64,000 nucleotides of DNA from Rhodeus uyekii (GCA_037043235.1 JAWRVZ010000475.1:1-64000); one strand, 5' to 3'; shown: positions 10,204 through 20,625, numbered from the stretch's first letter. Notes: generated by a model from the sequence alone, not told the origin. Translations and numbers: made by a program.

Positions 10204-10596
10204 CACTAGAACAAACCCATTAGGAGTGTGCGAGCTGGATATGGACGTGTATGGCTGTCACATCATTGTTACGACTTTGGTAGTCAAAGGCCAGGGGGAT
10301 GATTTAATTATTGGCAGTAATTTCCTGAAACATTTGATCCATCAGCTGAGAAGTTCTTCAGAGTCTCTAATGAGTGTGTCTAAAGGCTGTGAGAGTGAGA
10401 TCACGGAACAAAGCAAGCTGCTTGATCTACTGGCTAATGTGGAGACATGGAGTGACGGTAATGTCCCTGATTTAGTAGGATCAGTAAAAATCAAGAAAGC
10501 AGTATCACTTGAGCCCATGTCTGAAAACTTAGTTTGGGGCAAGCTGCAAAGCACTCACAACATTTCAGCTAGAAGCGCTGTCCTTTTGGAGAAACA

Positions 10597-10881
10597 GTGG
10601 CCTTGATACGTAAAGATGGATGGGTTCCACTCAAAGTGATAAATCCTTCAGAGAAAGCAGTGACTTTGAAAAGAAACTCTACACTTGCTGATGCTTTTCC
10701 TTGCATGGCCTTGCAAGATTTTGACTTTGGACTTTCTGATGGTTGCTTATTTGATCTAGAGCAAAATGTTCAGAGAACCGCTGATGTTTTAACTGACAGA
10801 CAGGAAGAGATGAGTGTATCAGATGATGCCAATCGAGCAGTCGAGAGCCCTTTGTGCACCCTCGCGTCCTCCATCGTCTAA
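10597..10881 (+). pseudogene. gypsy pol linker upstream of the missing reverse transcriptase
   Basis: The reading GWVPLKVINPSEKAVTLKRN and STLADAFPCMALQDF matches the region just before reverse transcriptase in fish gypsy polyproteins. Where the catalytic domain should follow, sequence jumps at about 10850 to a segment that normally lies after RNase H. The junction marks a large internal deletion. Confidence 0.7.
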
Positions 10882-11159
10882 CGAGAGTTCCGTATGATAA
10901 ATTGCTGGCAGAAGCGGCAGGTGTGCGTACGGACTGCATTCAAGATGTCTTTCGCTGGTCTACTCACCCCCTTGACAGTACTTCTAATTTTGGAGAAGTG
11001 GCCGTTGCCAGTCATACAGCTAAAGTTTCCTTACCTGGTACTGTGTCAAAGCAGGAAGTGGAAACTGTTCTTCACTCATGTAAGCATAGCAGCGAAGCTA
11101 TTACGTCACATGCATTGTTGTTGCCTCATCTTCCTCAAGAAATAATTCCATCTGAATAA
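10854..11159 (+). pseudogene. gypsy pol segment between RNase H and integrase
   Basis: The segment contains PYDKLLAEAAGVRTDCIQDV and FRWSTHPLDSTSN, then variable sequence ending in a stop at 11157. By position it should be the connector before integrase. It is not a known catalytic domain and is assigned by context only. Confidence 0.55.
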
Positions 11160-11171
11160 CCTGATGTTGAT

Positions 11172-11681
11172 GTGCTGTCTCATGAATACCTAATCAAGGA
11201 ACAACAAAGAGACAATATTTTGAGCAGGGTGATTTACTTTGTTGAGAGAGGACGGAGACCAAATAGGAGGGAACGAACAAATGAGCCAATAGCTTCCTTG
11301 AAATTTCTGAAACACTGGAGAAACCTGCTGAAGAAGAATGGTGTGTTATACAGGGTTTCAAAGAATAGTTTCACCAAGAGAAAAACGTACCTGTATGTTG
11401 TGCCTGACGAGGTGAAAAACATGGTGTTGAAGGGCATTTACGACCAAGCAGGACATCAAGGTCAGCAGCAGACATTATATCTTGCGCGACAAAGGTTCTT
11501 TTGGCATGGCATGGAGAAGGATGTGAGGGATTATGTAAAACGTTGTCACCGATGTGTGGTCATCAAGACACCAGAACCAGAGGGTTGTGCGCCATTGGAG
11601 AACATCATCACGACAGAGCCTCTTGAACTTGAAGTCTCTCAGCTGAGTAACTTGGTGTCCAAATGTCTGAATTGTCATTGA
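11172..11681 (+). pseudogene. gypsy integrase, zinc-binding domain only
   Basis: The open frame has LSRVIYFVERGRRPNRRER, GVLYRVSKNS, then the H2C2 zinc domain: GHQGQQQTLYLARQRFFWHG and VKRCHRCVV. The catalytic core (D, D-x35-E) should follow after TTEPLEL but is absent. The frame passes at once into a C-terminal tail and stops at 11681. A related integrase lies on the minus strand at 35119-36325. Confidence 0.85.
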
Positions 11682-11965
11682 CTAGTTAACATGTAACAGG
11701 CATGTTTGTCTAAGAGTGTCCTGGGGATTGGCCACCCTCTTTTCACTGTAATTCCTGTGGGGAATACTGTCTACACTGAAATCTACTATGACTTTTCATG
11801 AAGTTTTGAACACTCTGAAATTATCTTCAAATGTATTTTTCTTTATTTTATTTTTCTTTATTGATGTATGTGGTTTTTGAGGGCATGTACCTAATGTTAT
11901 TTTGGTGGTCATTGTTTGGGTGTCATTCATTTGTACAGAAGCACGTGGAATTCAGCAGGGGGGAG
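11682..11965 (+). other. gypsy 1 3' non-coding region with polypurine tract
   Basis: A non-coding stretch ending in the purine run AGCAGGGGGGAG (11954-11965) directly before the LTR-like TGTAACGG. This is the expected primer site for plus-strand DNA synthesis. Confidence 0.7.
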
Positions 11966-12152
11966 TGTAACGGATCAAATATGTGACTCCACTTGCTACA
12001 TTTATTTTTCATGCACAGTCCTTTAATTGCGTGCCATCCGTCTAGATTTGGCGGCATAATTAATCTGTTCTGGTGGGGTCATTTAGAATTGCGCCATCCG
12101 AGAGTGTGAGTGGCTGCGGTGAGTGAGCGCTCCATGAGAAAAATATATTGTA
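11966..12152 (+). repeat. gypsy 1 LTR, 5' part
   Basis: It begins TGTAACGGATC immediately after the polypurine tract, as LTRs of this group do. It is cut at 12153 by the Ngaro-like element. The remaining LTR may lie at 18744-18891, beyond that element; this is inference from position. Confidence 0.55.
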
Positions 12153-12269
12153 TTCACGAGTTCACACTTACAAATGATTCAGGAGCAGTGAATGGTAAGC
12201 GTATTTGGCATGCTGTCCGAGGAGAGGGCTCCGAGCTCGGTATTAGGCCCGAACCTGGAGCACTCCCCC
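12153..12269. repeat. split direct repeat X, copy 1
   Basis: From TTCACGAGTTCACAC to GGAGCACTCCCCC, repeated at 12481-12597 with only a few base changes (GTCCGAGG/GTCTGAGG, GGTATTAGG/GGTAATAGG). Confidence 0.9.
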
Positions 12270-12326
12270 CGTATCCTGACTTTGATAGGGATGATTAAGT
12301 GTGAGGAGTCGGGGTGGTGGAGGGAT

Positions 12327-12477
12327 GCCGTAAACCGTCAAGAGGTGTAGGTGAGTAGAACATGACTATATATACACGGTTCCTCTCATGCTGATAGGAT
12401 GAGGTGTAATTGCTGATGACGAGTTGATTGCGTTAATCCTTTGAACGTGCTCCTCCCGAACTTTGTTAATAAAACAT
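12327..12477. repeat. split direct repeat Y, copy 1
   Basis: It runs from GCCGTAAACCGTCA to TTAATAAAACAT and matches 18593-18743 almost base for base, including GTAGAACATGACTATATATA and GATGAGGTGTAATTGCTGAT. Confidence 0.92.
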
Positions 12478-12480
12478 AAT

Positions 12481-12597
12481 TTCACGAGTTCACACTTACA
12501 AATGATTCAGGAGCAGTGAATGGTAAGCGTATTTGGCATGCTGTCTGAGGAGAGGGCTCCGAGCTCGGTAATAGGCCCGAACCTGGAGCACTCCCCC
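12481..12597. repeat. split direct repeat X, copy 2
   Basis: Second copy of the 117-bp X repeat, on the body side of Y copy 1. Confidence 0.9.
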
Positions 12598-13029
12598 AAA
12601 AATTGCAACCAAGTCGGACAGCCGCTGGGAAGATGTTGATGACCCCCAAAAATTGCGAGGTGAAAGCCGAAGGGGGGGGGGGGGTGGTTAGTCCCGAGTT
12701 CTTGTCTCTTCAGTAAGGAAGTTTGGTGTTTGTGTTCGGAAGATGAGTATCACTGGTGATTGGCTGTAGAAGGCTTGGGGTCCGAAGGAGATGGTATTTC
12801 TTTAGCGTTGGAGATGTGCTTGTTGTTCAACTTGTTGCGAGAAGGCGAGTTGGGTGAAAACCAGGTTCCTCTGGGCTGCTGCGAGCGCATGAAGGCACAT
12901 CACAGCCGCAGCAAATGGAACCTTTCAGGAGACACTGAACTGCTGGCGAAAGCAAGGAGGCTGTGATGATGGAGGTCAATTTCCAAGGACTGGACTCCCG
13001 TGGGAGCATGAAGGCAAGTCACCCATGTA
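12598..13029 (-). other. Ngaro-like element, 3' non-coding part
   Basis: Contains a G-run at 12672-12685 and unique sequence before the minisatellite. No gene is seen. Confidence 0.4.
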
Positions 13030-14340
13030 GCTGAGCTCCTTGCTGGAGTGTCACTGCTGCGGCAGTGGAGAAATTCGAGAGAACTGGCTCCTGCGGGGGT
13101 ATCAGTGTTGCGACAATGGAGGCAAATTCAATACTGAGCTCCTGCGGCAGTGGAGTAGTTTCCCCTTAGGCTGACTCCTGTGTTGAGTGTTGGGGAACAT
13201 TATTGCTGTGGCAATGGAAGCAAGTTCAGAATGGAGCTCCTGCGTGAGCCTCGCTGCTGCGGCAGTGGAGTAATTTCCCCTTGGATTGACTCCTGCGGGA
13301 GTGTGGGGAACCCTCATTGCTACGCCAATGGAAGGAAGTTCGGAACTGAGCTCCTGCGGGAGCCTCACTGCAGTGGAGTAATTTCCCCTTAGCTGACTCC
13401 TGCGGGAGTGTGGGGAAGACCATTGCTGCGCCAATGGAAGGAAGTTCGGAACAGAGCTCCTGCGGGAGCCTCACTGCTGCGGCAGTGGAGTAATTTCCCT
13501 TTAGGCTGACTCCTGCCGGAGTGTGAGGCAACATCATTGCTGCGGCAATGGAAGCAAGTTCGGAACTGAGCTCCTGCGGGAGCCTCACTGCTGCGGCAGT
13601 GGGGTAGTTTCCCCTTAGGCTGACTCCTGCGGGAGTGTTGGGGAACATTATGCTGCGGCAATGGAAGCAAGTTCGGAACGGAGCTCCTGCGGGAGCCTCA
13701 CTGCTGCGGCAGTGGAATAATTTCCCTTTAGCCTGACTCCTGCGGGAGTGTGAGGGAACATCATTGCTGCGGCAATGGAGAAAATTCTGAACTGAGCTCC
13801 TGCGGGAGCCTCACTGCTGCGGCAGTGGAGTAATTTCCCCTTAAGTTGACTCAGAATGTGGGGGAACATTATTGCTGCGGCGATGGAAGCAAGTTCAGAA
13901 CTGAGCTCCTGCAGGAGCCTCACTGCTGCGGCATTGGAGTAATTTCCCCCTAGGCTGACTCCTGCGGGAGTGTGAGGGAACATCATTGCTGCAGCAATGG
14001 AGAAAATTCTGAACTGAGATCCTGCGGAAGCCTCACTGCTGCGGCAGTGGAGTAATTTCCCCTTAGCTGACTCCTGTGGGAGTGTGGGGAACCTTCATTG
14101 CTACGCCAATGGAAGGAATTTTGGAACTGAGCTCCTGCGGGAGCCTCACTGCTGCGGCAGTGGAGTAATTTCCCCTTAAGCGGACTTCTGCGGGAGTGTA
14201 GGGGTACATCATTGCTACGGTGATGGAAGCAAGTTCAGAACTGAGCTCCTGCGGGAGCCTCACTGCTGTGGCAGTGGAATAATTTCCCCATAGGCTGACT
14301 CCTGTGGGAGTGTGGGGGAACATCATTGCTGCGGCAATGG
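13030..14340 (-). repeat. minisatellite, about 112-bp unit, about 11 copies
   Basis: Units carry CTCCTGCGGGAGCCTCACTG, GCTGCGGCAGTGGAGTAAT, TTCCCCTTAGGCTGACTCC and GAACATCATTGCTGCGGCAA. The word CTGCGGGAGCCTCACTG recurs about every 107-116 bp (13235, 13350, 13458, 13571, 13685 and so on to 14250). On the minus strand the unit codes for 37-38 residues (PHTPAGVSLRGNYSTAAAVR, then LPQELSSELASIAAAM) and open stretches span several units, but small indels change frame between units. GCTGCGGCAGT and CTCCTGCGGGAG are small palindromes. Confidence 0.88.
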
Positions 14341-14344
14341 TGTG

Positions 14345-14840
14345 GCTGTGAAGATAGTATGTGGAAAGGAGCAGATATTGACTGATGAGAGTTTGTTGGG
14401 CTTGTTTGATGTTTGATCGGATGTAACTCTTGAGCTTCTGAAGACCAGCGGCCCAGTGCTTGTATCTGCTGTTGGGAAAGGCCTGTTGGGTGGTTGCTGC
14501 ACCTATGCAGAAAGAGTGGCTGGAAAATTGGTCTGTTGGGAAGCCAGTATGGAGTAGCGTAGCTTTAAGGTGTATTTAGAACCAGAAATGTGAGATGGGG
14601 TGGTTGGAATCATCAATGAAGATTGGGTCAGATGGTAGTTTGACCTGTGAGTTTTTGAAATGGAGGTATGCTGAGAGGGTTTGATGTGGCTGGATTGGTG
14701 ATGGAAGATTGAAGATGTAGATGAAGTGGCCTTTTCTTGTTAGGTTGATGGAAGATTGAAGATGTAGATGAAGTGGCCTTTTCTTAGCTGGATGTGACTG
14801 TGAGTTCTGAGCATCTGAGGAATCCGAAAGCCCAGGATGA
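14345..14840 (-). pseudogene. tyrosine recombinase remnant 1
   Basis: On the minus strand at about 14590-14390 the reading TDQFSSHSFCIGAATT, then KHWAAGLQKLKSYIRS, resembles the catalytic end of Ngaro/DIRS-type recombinases, where HSFRIGAATTAA holds the H-x-x-R pair and a later YIR holds the tyrosine. Here arginine has become cysteine (HSFC) while the YIR tyrosine is kept. Frame breaks surround it. A 47-bp direct duplication (GATGGAAGATTGAAGATG...) lies at 14700-14790. Confidence 0.7.
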
Positions 14841-15059
14841 ACATAGCATCACTGCTGCGGCAGTGGGATAATTTCCCCTTGGCTGACTCCTGCGGGGGTG
14901 TCACTTCTGCGGCAGTGGATCATTCGAGAGGCCTTGCTCCTGCGGGAGCGTCACTGCTGAGGCAGTAGATAATTAGAGAGAACTGGCTGAGCGTTGCTGC
15001 TGCGGCAGTGGAGGATTGAGAGACCTGACTCCTGCGGGAGCGTCACTGCTGCGACAAAG

Positions 15060-15600
15060 GAAAGCAGTGGCCATGAAGTTGTAAGTGGGGAGGAGCTGAT
15101 GCTTAACAGAGTTTGAAGAGCTTGTTTGATGTGCGATCTTTTTGATCTGATGTGGCTCTTGAAACCGAGGTATTACTGAAGACCAGCAGCGCAATGCTTG
15201 TATTTGCTGTTGGGAAATTGCTTTTGTGCAGTCGTGGTTGCTGCACCTATGCGAAATGAATGGCTGGAAAAATGGTCTGTTGAGAATCCGGTTTGGAGTA
15301 GCGTAGCTTTAAGAAGTTTGGAACCAAAACGTGTAATGGGTTGGAATAGTCTATGGAGAGTGAGTCGAATGGGAGTTTAGCTTGCGAGTTTCTGAAATGG
15401 AGGCAGGCTAGGAGGGTTTGATATGGTTGGATTGGTGATGGAAGATTAGAGATGTAGGTGAAATGGCGTTTCTTCGTTTGATGAAGTAAGAAATGGTTTT
15501 GTCGTCCAGCACTGACAAGTCGGAATTTGTAGGATGTAATTTTGGGTTAAAGCTGGATGTGATGGTGAGTTATGAGCATCTGAGGGAACCGAAAAGCCAG
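15060..15600 (-). pseudogene. tyrosine recombinase remnant 2
   Basis: A second copy on the same strand reads SQAKLPFDSLSIDYSNPLH, then LKATLLQTGFSTDHFSS and HSFRIGAATT with an intact H-x-x-R, and then loses the tyrosine end. It resembles remnant 1 over some 400 bp of DNA (GCTGTTGGGAAA, TGGTTGCTGCACCTATGC, GGAGTAGCGTAGCTTTAAG). The element thus has repeated copies of the recombinase end with minisatellite pieces between them. Confidence 0.7.
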
Positions 15601-15609
15601 TATGGGGAT

Positions 15610-15860
15610 AGCTTCACTGCTGTGGCAGTAGGATAATTTCCCCTTGGCTAACTCCTGCCGGAGTGTCGGGGAACATCATTGCTGCAGCAATGGAGGTGGC
15701 AGTGGAATAATTTCCATTTGAACTGAGCTCATGAGGGAGTGGAGGTGCATCGCTGCTGTGGTAGTAGAGAACTTCCTCTGGAAACTTATCACGTGTTGGA
15801 TGATGGAGATTGTCTCTTTCCTCATCTTCTGTCTCTGTGGCAGTGAAAGCCATTTCTGGA
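15610..15860 (-). repeat. minisatellite remnant within the Ngaro-like element
   Basis: Isolated units of the 112-bp minisatellite (GGATAATTTCCCCTTGGCTA, GAACATCATTGCTGCAGCAA) sit between recombinase remnants 2 and 3. Others lie at 14845-15055. Confidence 0.7.
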
Positions 15861-16170
15861 GAGATTGATTTGATTGAATGTATCTCTTGGTTTCCGATGA
15901 CCTGCGGTCCAGTGCTTGGATCTGTTAGTTTTAGAACAAAACATGTGATGGGGTGATTGAAGTCGTGTGGGTTGGATGTGAGTTTGGCCTGATCTCTTAA
16001 ATGAAGGTAGGCTACGAGGGATTGTTGTTCGTGGAAGTTAAAGGCCTTTATGGTTTGTTTACCTTACTTTTGTCATGCAGCGCTGACGGGTCAGAATATG
16101 GATGGATTTGGATTAAGGTTGGATGTGATTGAATTTGAGGAACTGGAGCCAATATGGCTCGATTATGGCA
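15861..16170 (-). pseudogene. tyrosine recombinase remnant 3, very degraded
   Basis: DNA-level similarity to remnants 1 and 2 is visible (GACCTGCGGTCCAGTGCTTG, AAACATGTGATGGGGTGATT, CAGCGCTGACGGGTCAG), but the H-x-x-R segment has been lost by deletion. No reading frame survives. Confidence 0.55.
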
Positions 16171-18592
16171 TTGAGTGGTTGGACAACATTTGGGTGGAAT
16201 CCTTGGCGGAGAGTGGGGATACGGATTTCCAACGTAATTGGTTGTCTGGCGTCTTATCTGGTGGGTTGAGTTCTTGGGATACCTCTGATGAGCAGAGGAT
16301 TAAATTTCAGCAGAGGGAAGTAGATTTCACCTAGGTAACCCATGGTGAAGCTGGCTTGGAGGTGCTTGGTGTTGTTGAAATGCAATACGAATCTGTGGTG
16401 GTGGATAGAGACAATGTGAAGCAGATTATATGTGGAGTGGAAAGTCTTGAACTCTTCCACTCCACATGTAATCTTCCAAATGAGTGGTTGAAGAGAAAAA
16501 GGCTTGAAGAATGGAAATTTAAAGGCGTTGAGAAATATCAACTCTGAATATTGATATACTGGTTGGGAATGGGTCCGCCTCTGGTGGCAACAGCCTTAAC
16601 TTCAGTGAGGATTTGTATTTTACTGTTCTTGGTGACAAGGGTGGTTCCAAGCAGGAGTATTTGTGGAATGGCATGAGCATTGCAGAGAACAGGATGAAAG
16701 GAGATTTAGCATGGTGGAGAGAATTAGGTGGAAAAAAGGCCAGGGGCGAAGCCACTTGCGGAGGCAACCTCACGCTTGGGTTGACGCCTGGAGAGAGACA
16801 GAAGGGGTAGAAAGGGAAGATAAAACAGTGTCTGGGCCTGCGCCGCTAGCGGAGGCAGCCTCACGCTAGAACCGGATGGTAGGGCTGCAGGTCAAAGATA
16901 AGGGAAAGGTTAGGTATGTGCTTCTGTGCTGAGCCTGCAGCGCTGGCGGAGGCAAGCTCACGCTTGGAGGGCGGCGTGTGTCACTAAAGGCTGGCATATG
17001 AGGTGCAGTGCTGGAAAACTGCAGTATGCTGCTGGGATTTAACGCTTGAAGATCTGGTCTTGCAAGGAGAGAGATGAAGATTTAGGGAGCGAAGGTTTGA
17101 GGCATTTTGAAGGTGGAGTAAATTTGGAGATGGTACAGCTGATTGGAGCGAGACCTGTATTCTAGTTATTTTTGCTTTGGTCGTTCTCCTTTCGCTATTG
17201 ATGCAAGTGCTGAGGTTGAGTAAGAAGATGGCGGATGTCTTGATGGTGGAGGTGAGTGTAAGCCTTGGCGTCAAAGGGTGCGATGACCGCGTGGTGATGT
17301 TGGAAGCTCAGTTGCAGTGTTTTGTTGAGCTTGTGAGCTCCTTTCATCAGTGGGATACGCCGAAGGAACTTGAGAGAGGAAGTTTTCATCATCAAACAGG
17401 TACATCTCAATCTTGGACATTGTGGTGGTAAGGCGGGGTATCACATGATCGCCTGCTAAATTCCAACACGTTGGCTGGCGCTGAGCCAGAGAAGCTCTCA
17501 ACACTTGTTGCTATTCAGTGTTTTCAATCTCTTGAAGATTATTTACAGACATCTAAATATATACGCAAGTAATAACAAAACACCACTATGGTTTGTAAAA
17601 TACGCTGATTTCCATAAGTAAATACCCTTTCAATTATAAAATTGACAGGGGAGTTTAATTTATATCAGATGCATGTTGCATATTTAATGACTAAACACAC
17701 TTACTAACCTGTTGGAATTCGGAATGTCAAAATTTATGAAAGTTCACAAATTTATTGGCTTTGAATAAACCCCAAGCAGGGGATAAACCGAGTATCGTAG
17801 AATTATAAGACTTATCATAGTTTAAAGAATTGAGGACAGTGAAGGCAGTAAATTACTTTGAAATAAGAAGGGCATATGGTTTATTTTCCAGTGGGTCCAC
17901 TTAATAACTGGTTAAGTTGAATCATCAAGGCAGTGTTGGCAATAAGTTCTTGATTCTGTGTGGGCGGCTGAGCGATCGGGCTGTACTGCACGCGATCTGT
18001 CTTCTGTGCACGTTACTGCTTGAGTTGCAGGTGGCAGCGCGTTAGTTTAAAACAATCACATTTCAGACATGGATTCCCCGAAACAGTAGCATCAAGATGA
18101 CACAAACTGCTCGTGATTTAGCGTTGCTGAAATCAAAGCGCCGGGAGGATTACAGCTGCTCTTATTTGTGTGTGCTGACGGACAGAGAGAGTGTGAGCTG
18201 AAACTGCAGCGCGGTCTGCTGAGGCTCGCGGCGGCGGCGGCCTGACGCTGGTGGAAAGCCCGTTCCTTGCGGGAAGAGGGCGGCATTGCCTGAGAGTCAA
18301 GCTTGCTGCTCAGCCAACTTTATCTGAATGCGGATGTTTCGCTTGCGGTGGCAGGAACAGGCCTCGCGTCTCATTGTGCATTTGCTTGTTTGTTGCTCAG
18401 GATCCGTTTGTTTGGTCTGGCACCCGTGATGAAATGCTGAGGGTGATATGATATAGTCAGCATGGTGTTTAGGCGGATGAAAATCGCTCCTGAGTCTGGA
18501 GTTTTTTGTAGGAAATCCATCTAACGTGTAGAGCTCGAATCCGGCTGTATCGCGACCGGAAGGTGGAGCTGTATGCCGTAAACTGTCCAGCT
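16171..18592 (-). other. Ngaro-like element body, no recognisable protein
   Basis: About 2.4 kb that should hold gag and reverse transcriptase. Minus-strand frames (for example 16541-16254 and 16773-16519) show no motif I recognise. GC-rich words with GGAGGCA[AG]CCTCACGCT at about 16760-16950 and a (GGC)n run at 18229-18241 stand out. No gene call is made. Confidence 0.4.
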
Positions 18593-18743
18593 GCCATAAA
18601 CCGTCAAAAGGTGTAGGTGAGTAGAACATGACTATATATACACGGTTCCTCTCATGCTGATAGGATGAGGTGTAATTGCTGATGACGAGTTGATTGCGTT
18701 AATCCTTTGAACGTGCTCCTCCCGAACTTTGTTAATAAAACAT
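18593..18743. repeat. split direct repeat Y, copy 2
   Basis: Distal copy of the 151-bp repeat; it defines the 5' end of the Ngaro-like element on the minus strand. It ends TTAATAAAACAT like copy 1. Confidence 0.92.
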
Positions 18744-18891
18744 CATTTAATTATATAACAGTTATATGGACTATTATTGACATATATGAGTGTTTATAAT
18801 AATATTGTATGATTTATGTTGGTGCTACTGTTATATGTACAGTGATATCAAGTTTGTTTACCCCCAATTATAGAGACTGTGCAAAGCTGAC

Positions 18892-19349
18892 TGTTTATTA
18901 TTATGAGCTCTGCGCTCAACCATACACTACACTACAAACTACATTTCCCAGCTACCCTCACACTAGACTAATTACACACTCCAGCTGGACTCAATCATGA
19001 CTGTTTGTCTCACCACCTGTTTACCATCACCTGGACTATAAAAGACTCCATTACCCATGCACACATTGCGAGGTCTTGTTTTGCATTGCATGCATTCTAA
19101 GCGGTTATTATTCCTGTCTGTTTCTGCCTGTTACCAGTTCTGCCTGTTTGCCTGTTTCTGATCCTTCTCTGCCTGCCCCGACCTGTACCTGGAATATCGC
19201 TTAAGATTGTCTGTCTGCATGCCTTTGTGACCCCTGCCTGGATTCTTAACTACGTTTGTTCTCTGTTTGCCCTGACCTTGTGCCCGTACGACCATTCTTA
19301 ATAAAGACAAAGCGATTGGATCCCTGCCTGTGAGCCACCCTCTGTTACA
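18892..19349 (+). repeat. 5' LTR of element B
   Basis: Starts with TGTT and ends CTCTGTTACA. The first part (CATACACTACACTACAAAC, ATTTCCCAGCTACCCT, CCAGCTGGACTC) matches the 3' LTR; after TCTCACCACCTGT the two differ. An AATAAA is at 19301-19306. Confidence 0.75.
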
Positions 19350-19427
19350 GAAGACCTCGCCGCTTCAAGATCCAGCTGTCTTTTTGGAATATTCGTTCAC
19401 AGACCAGGAGAGTCTACCAGTGACAAA

Positions 19428-20132
19428 ATGGATGTGCTCTCACTGAAACTGTCATCCCTTTACCAGGGAGGACGCCCACTGGAGGATTACGTCTCTGAGT
19501 TTCTGGAGCTCGCGAACTAAGTAAGCTGGGATGATATGGCTATCAATTACTGTTTCCTGCAAGGAATGGATGAGAAGCTCCGATCATTCATTGATCAGGA
19601 CTTTTGCTTCAGACCAGTCATGGACTTTTTAAATATTGTCTTGCTGCTCTGCGGATCACACTTCATGGTTGATGAAATCAAGAGCAAGGTTAACCCCCCA
19701 CCAGCTCAAACCGTATGCCAGTCTGTCCCAGAGCCAGAGATCCGCCAGCCAGAGCCCGATCCAGAGATCCGCCAGCCAGAGCCCGATCCAGAGATCCGCC
19801 AGCCAGAGCCCGATCCAGAGATCCGCCAGCCAGAGCCCGATCCAGAGATCCGTCAGCCAGAGCCGCCAGAGCCTGCAATGACCCGTCAGCCAGGGCCGAC
19901 AGAGCCTGCAACGACCCGTCAGCCAGAGCCGCCAGAGCCTGCAACGACCCGTCAACCAGAGCCAGAGGTACCACTTCCCACCCTATCCCACCCATTATCA
20001 TCTCTGTCCCTATTTGTGTCTGCCAGCCCTCCTGCCCTGTCTCCGCCAGAGATGGCAGTCCTGCATCGCCGCTGCATGTGCTCGGCTGGATGGTGCCGCC
20101 TCCAGCCTCGTCGGCAGCCGGGGAATCCCTGA
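19428..20132 (+). pseudogene. gag-like protein of element B, proline/glutamate repeat
   Basis: Starting from the ATG at 19428 (MDVLSLKLSSLYQGGRPLED) the frame meets an in-frame TAA at 19518-19520, then stays open to 20132. The first part is like the short capsid-type domain of fish gag-only elements (DDMAINYCFLQGMDEKLRSF). It is followed by five copies of the nine-residue repeat PEIRQPEPD, encoded by a 27-bp tandem repeat at 19735-19870, then PEPATTRQPEP repeats. The stop means it is either dead or begins at the ATG at 19536. Downstream, sequence up to the polypurine tract is open in another frame (SVPPSPPWNFEHWVPPWWC) but is probably not translated. Confidence 0.65.
19735..19870 (+). repeat. 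27-bp tandem repeat within gag
   Basis: GAGATCCGCCAGCCAGAGCC plus CGATCCA is repeated five times with almost no divergence, encoding PEIRQPEPD. A related 33-bp repeat follows to about 19970. Confidence 0.9.
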
Positions 20133-20625
20133 CTCCGCCTCCAGCCTCAGACCCCTTCTCTCCACCCCGGCCCGTCAACACTTTGGCACAGCCTGGCTTC
20201 TCACTCCCTCGGCTTCACCAAAGTCCCTCGACCATCATCTCCATCGGGTTCCCTCGTCCTCCAGGCTACACCTTGGTCGTGCGTCGCCTTGCCTACACCT
20301 GCGGCTCCGGCTGGCTCCTTCTTCCCTCCGGATTGCGCCTTTTGTCCTCGCTCACTCCGTCTCCGACTCTGCTCTCGGTCCGTTGGATTCCGCCTCGGTC
20401 GTTCGTCGCTGCGGCTGGCCTTCGGTCTCCGGAACCAGCGGCATCGATCGGGTCCATTGGCTCGTCGGCTACGTCCTGGGACCTTACAGACCTGCCAGAC
20501 CTACCAGCCTTGCCTGAACCAGCCTGGTCTGTTCCCCCGTCACCACCCTGGAACTTTGAACATTGGGTGCCGCCATGGTGGTGTGTGGTGCCTTTTAGCT
20601 GCCTCACGCCAGGAGGCGCTCGTAG

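Larger units (their letters stand above)
9372..10606 (+). pseudogene. gypsy aspartic protease and linker, split by two MITEs
   Basis: A retropepsin-like segment with the catalytic motif MLDTGSMVCTMS lies at about 9567-9605. The flap and C-terminal half (TLVVKGQGDDLIIGSNFL) resume at about 10270. Between them sit two short DNA transposons (9666-9964 and 10008-10203), each with an 8-bp target duplication, so the reading frame is interrupted twice. The part after 10226 is open to 10606 and includes SVKIKKAVSLEP, a linker seen before reverse transcriptase in this gypsy group. The protease would have cut the polyprotein. Confidence 0.8.
8490..12152 (+). mobile_element. gypsy-type LTR retrotransposon 1, decayed
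   Basis: The order gag, zinc knuckle, protease, linker, integrase zinc domain, polypurine tract and LTR start is that of a gypsy/Metaviridae element. The 5' LTR is absent because the element begins abruptly at the 215-bp array. The reverse transcriptase, RNase H and integrase core are deleted. Two hAT MITEs interrupt the protease. A related gypsy lies on the minus strand at 35119-36900. Confidence 0.85.
12153..18743 (-). mobile_element. Ngaro-like tyrosine-recombinase retrotransposon with split direct repeats
   Basis: Two repeat types frame the element. X, 117 bp, is at 12153-12269 and 12481-12597. Y, 151 bp, is at 12327-12477 and 18593-18743. On the minus strand the order is Y, body, X, Y, X, which is the A1-body-B1-A2-B2 pattern of Ngaro elements. 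Tyrosine-recombinase remnants lie on the same strand nearest the B1 side, as expected. The body has lost long reading frames; no reverse transcriptase could be recognised. There are no target duplications at the ends, which agrees with recombinase integration. Confidence 0.75.

Noticed and set aside
12110..12298. Short frame across the X repeat
   Set aside because: It covers the LTR/Ngaro-like junction and the X repeat; no protein features.
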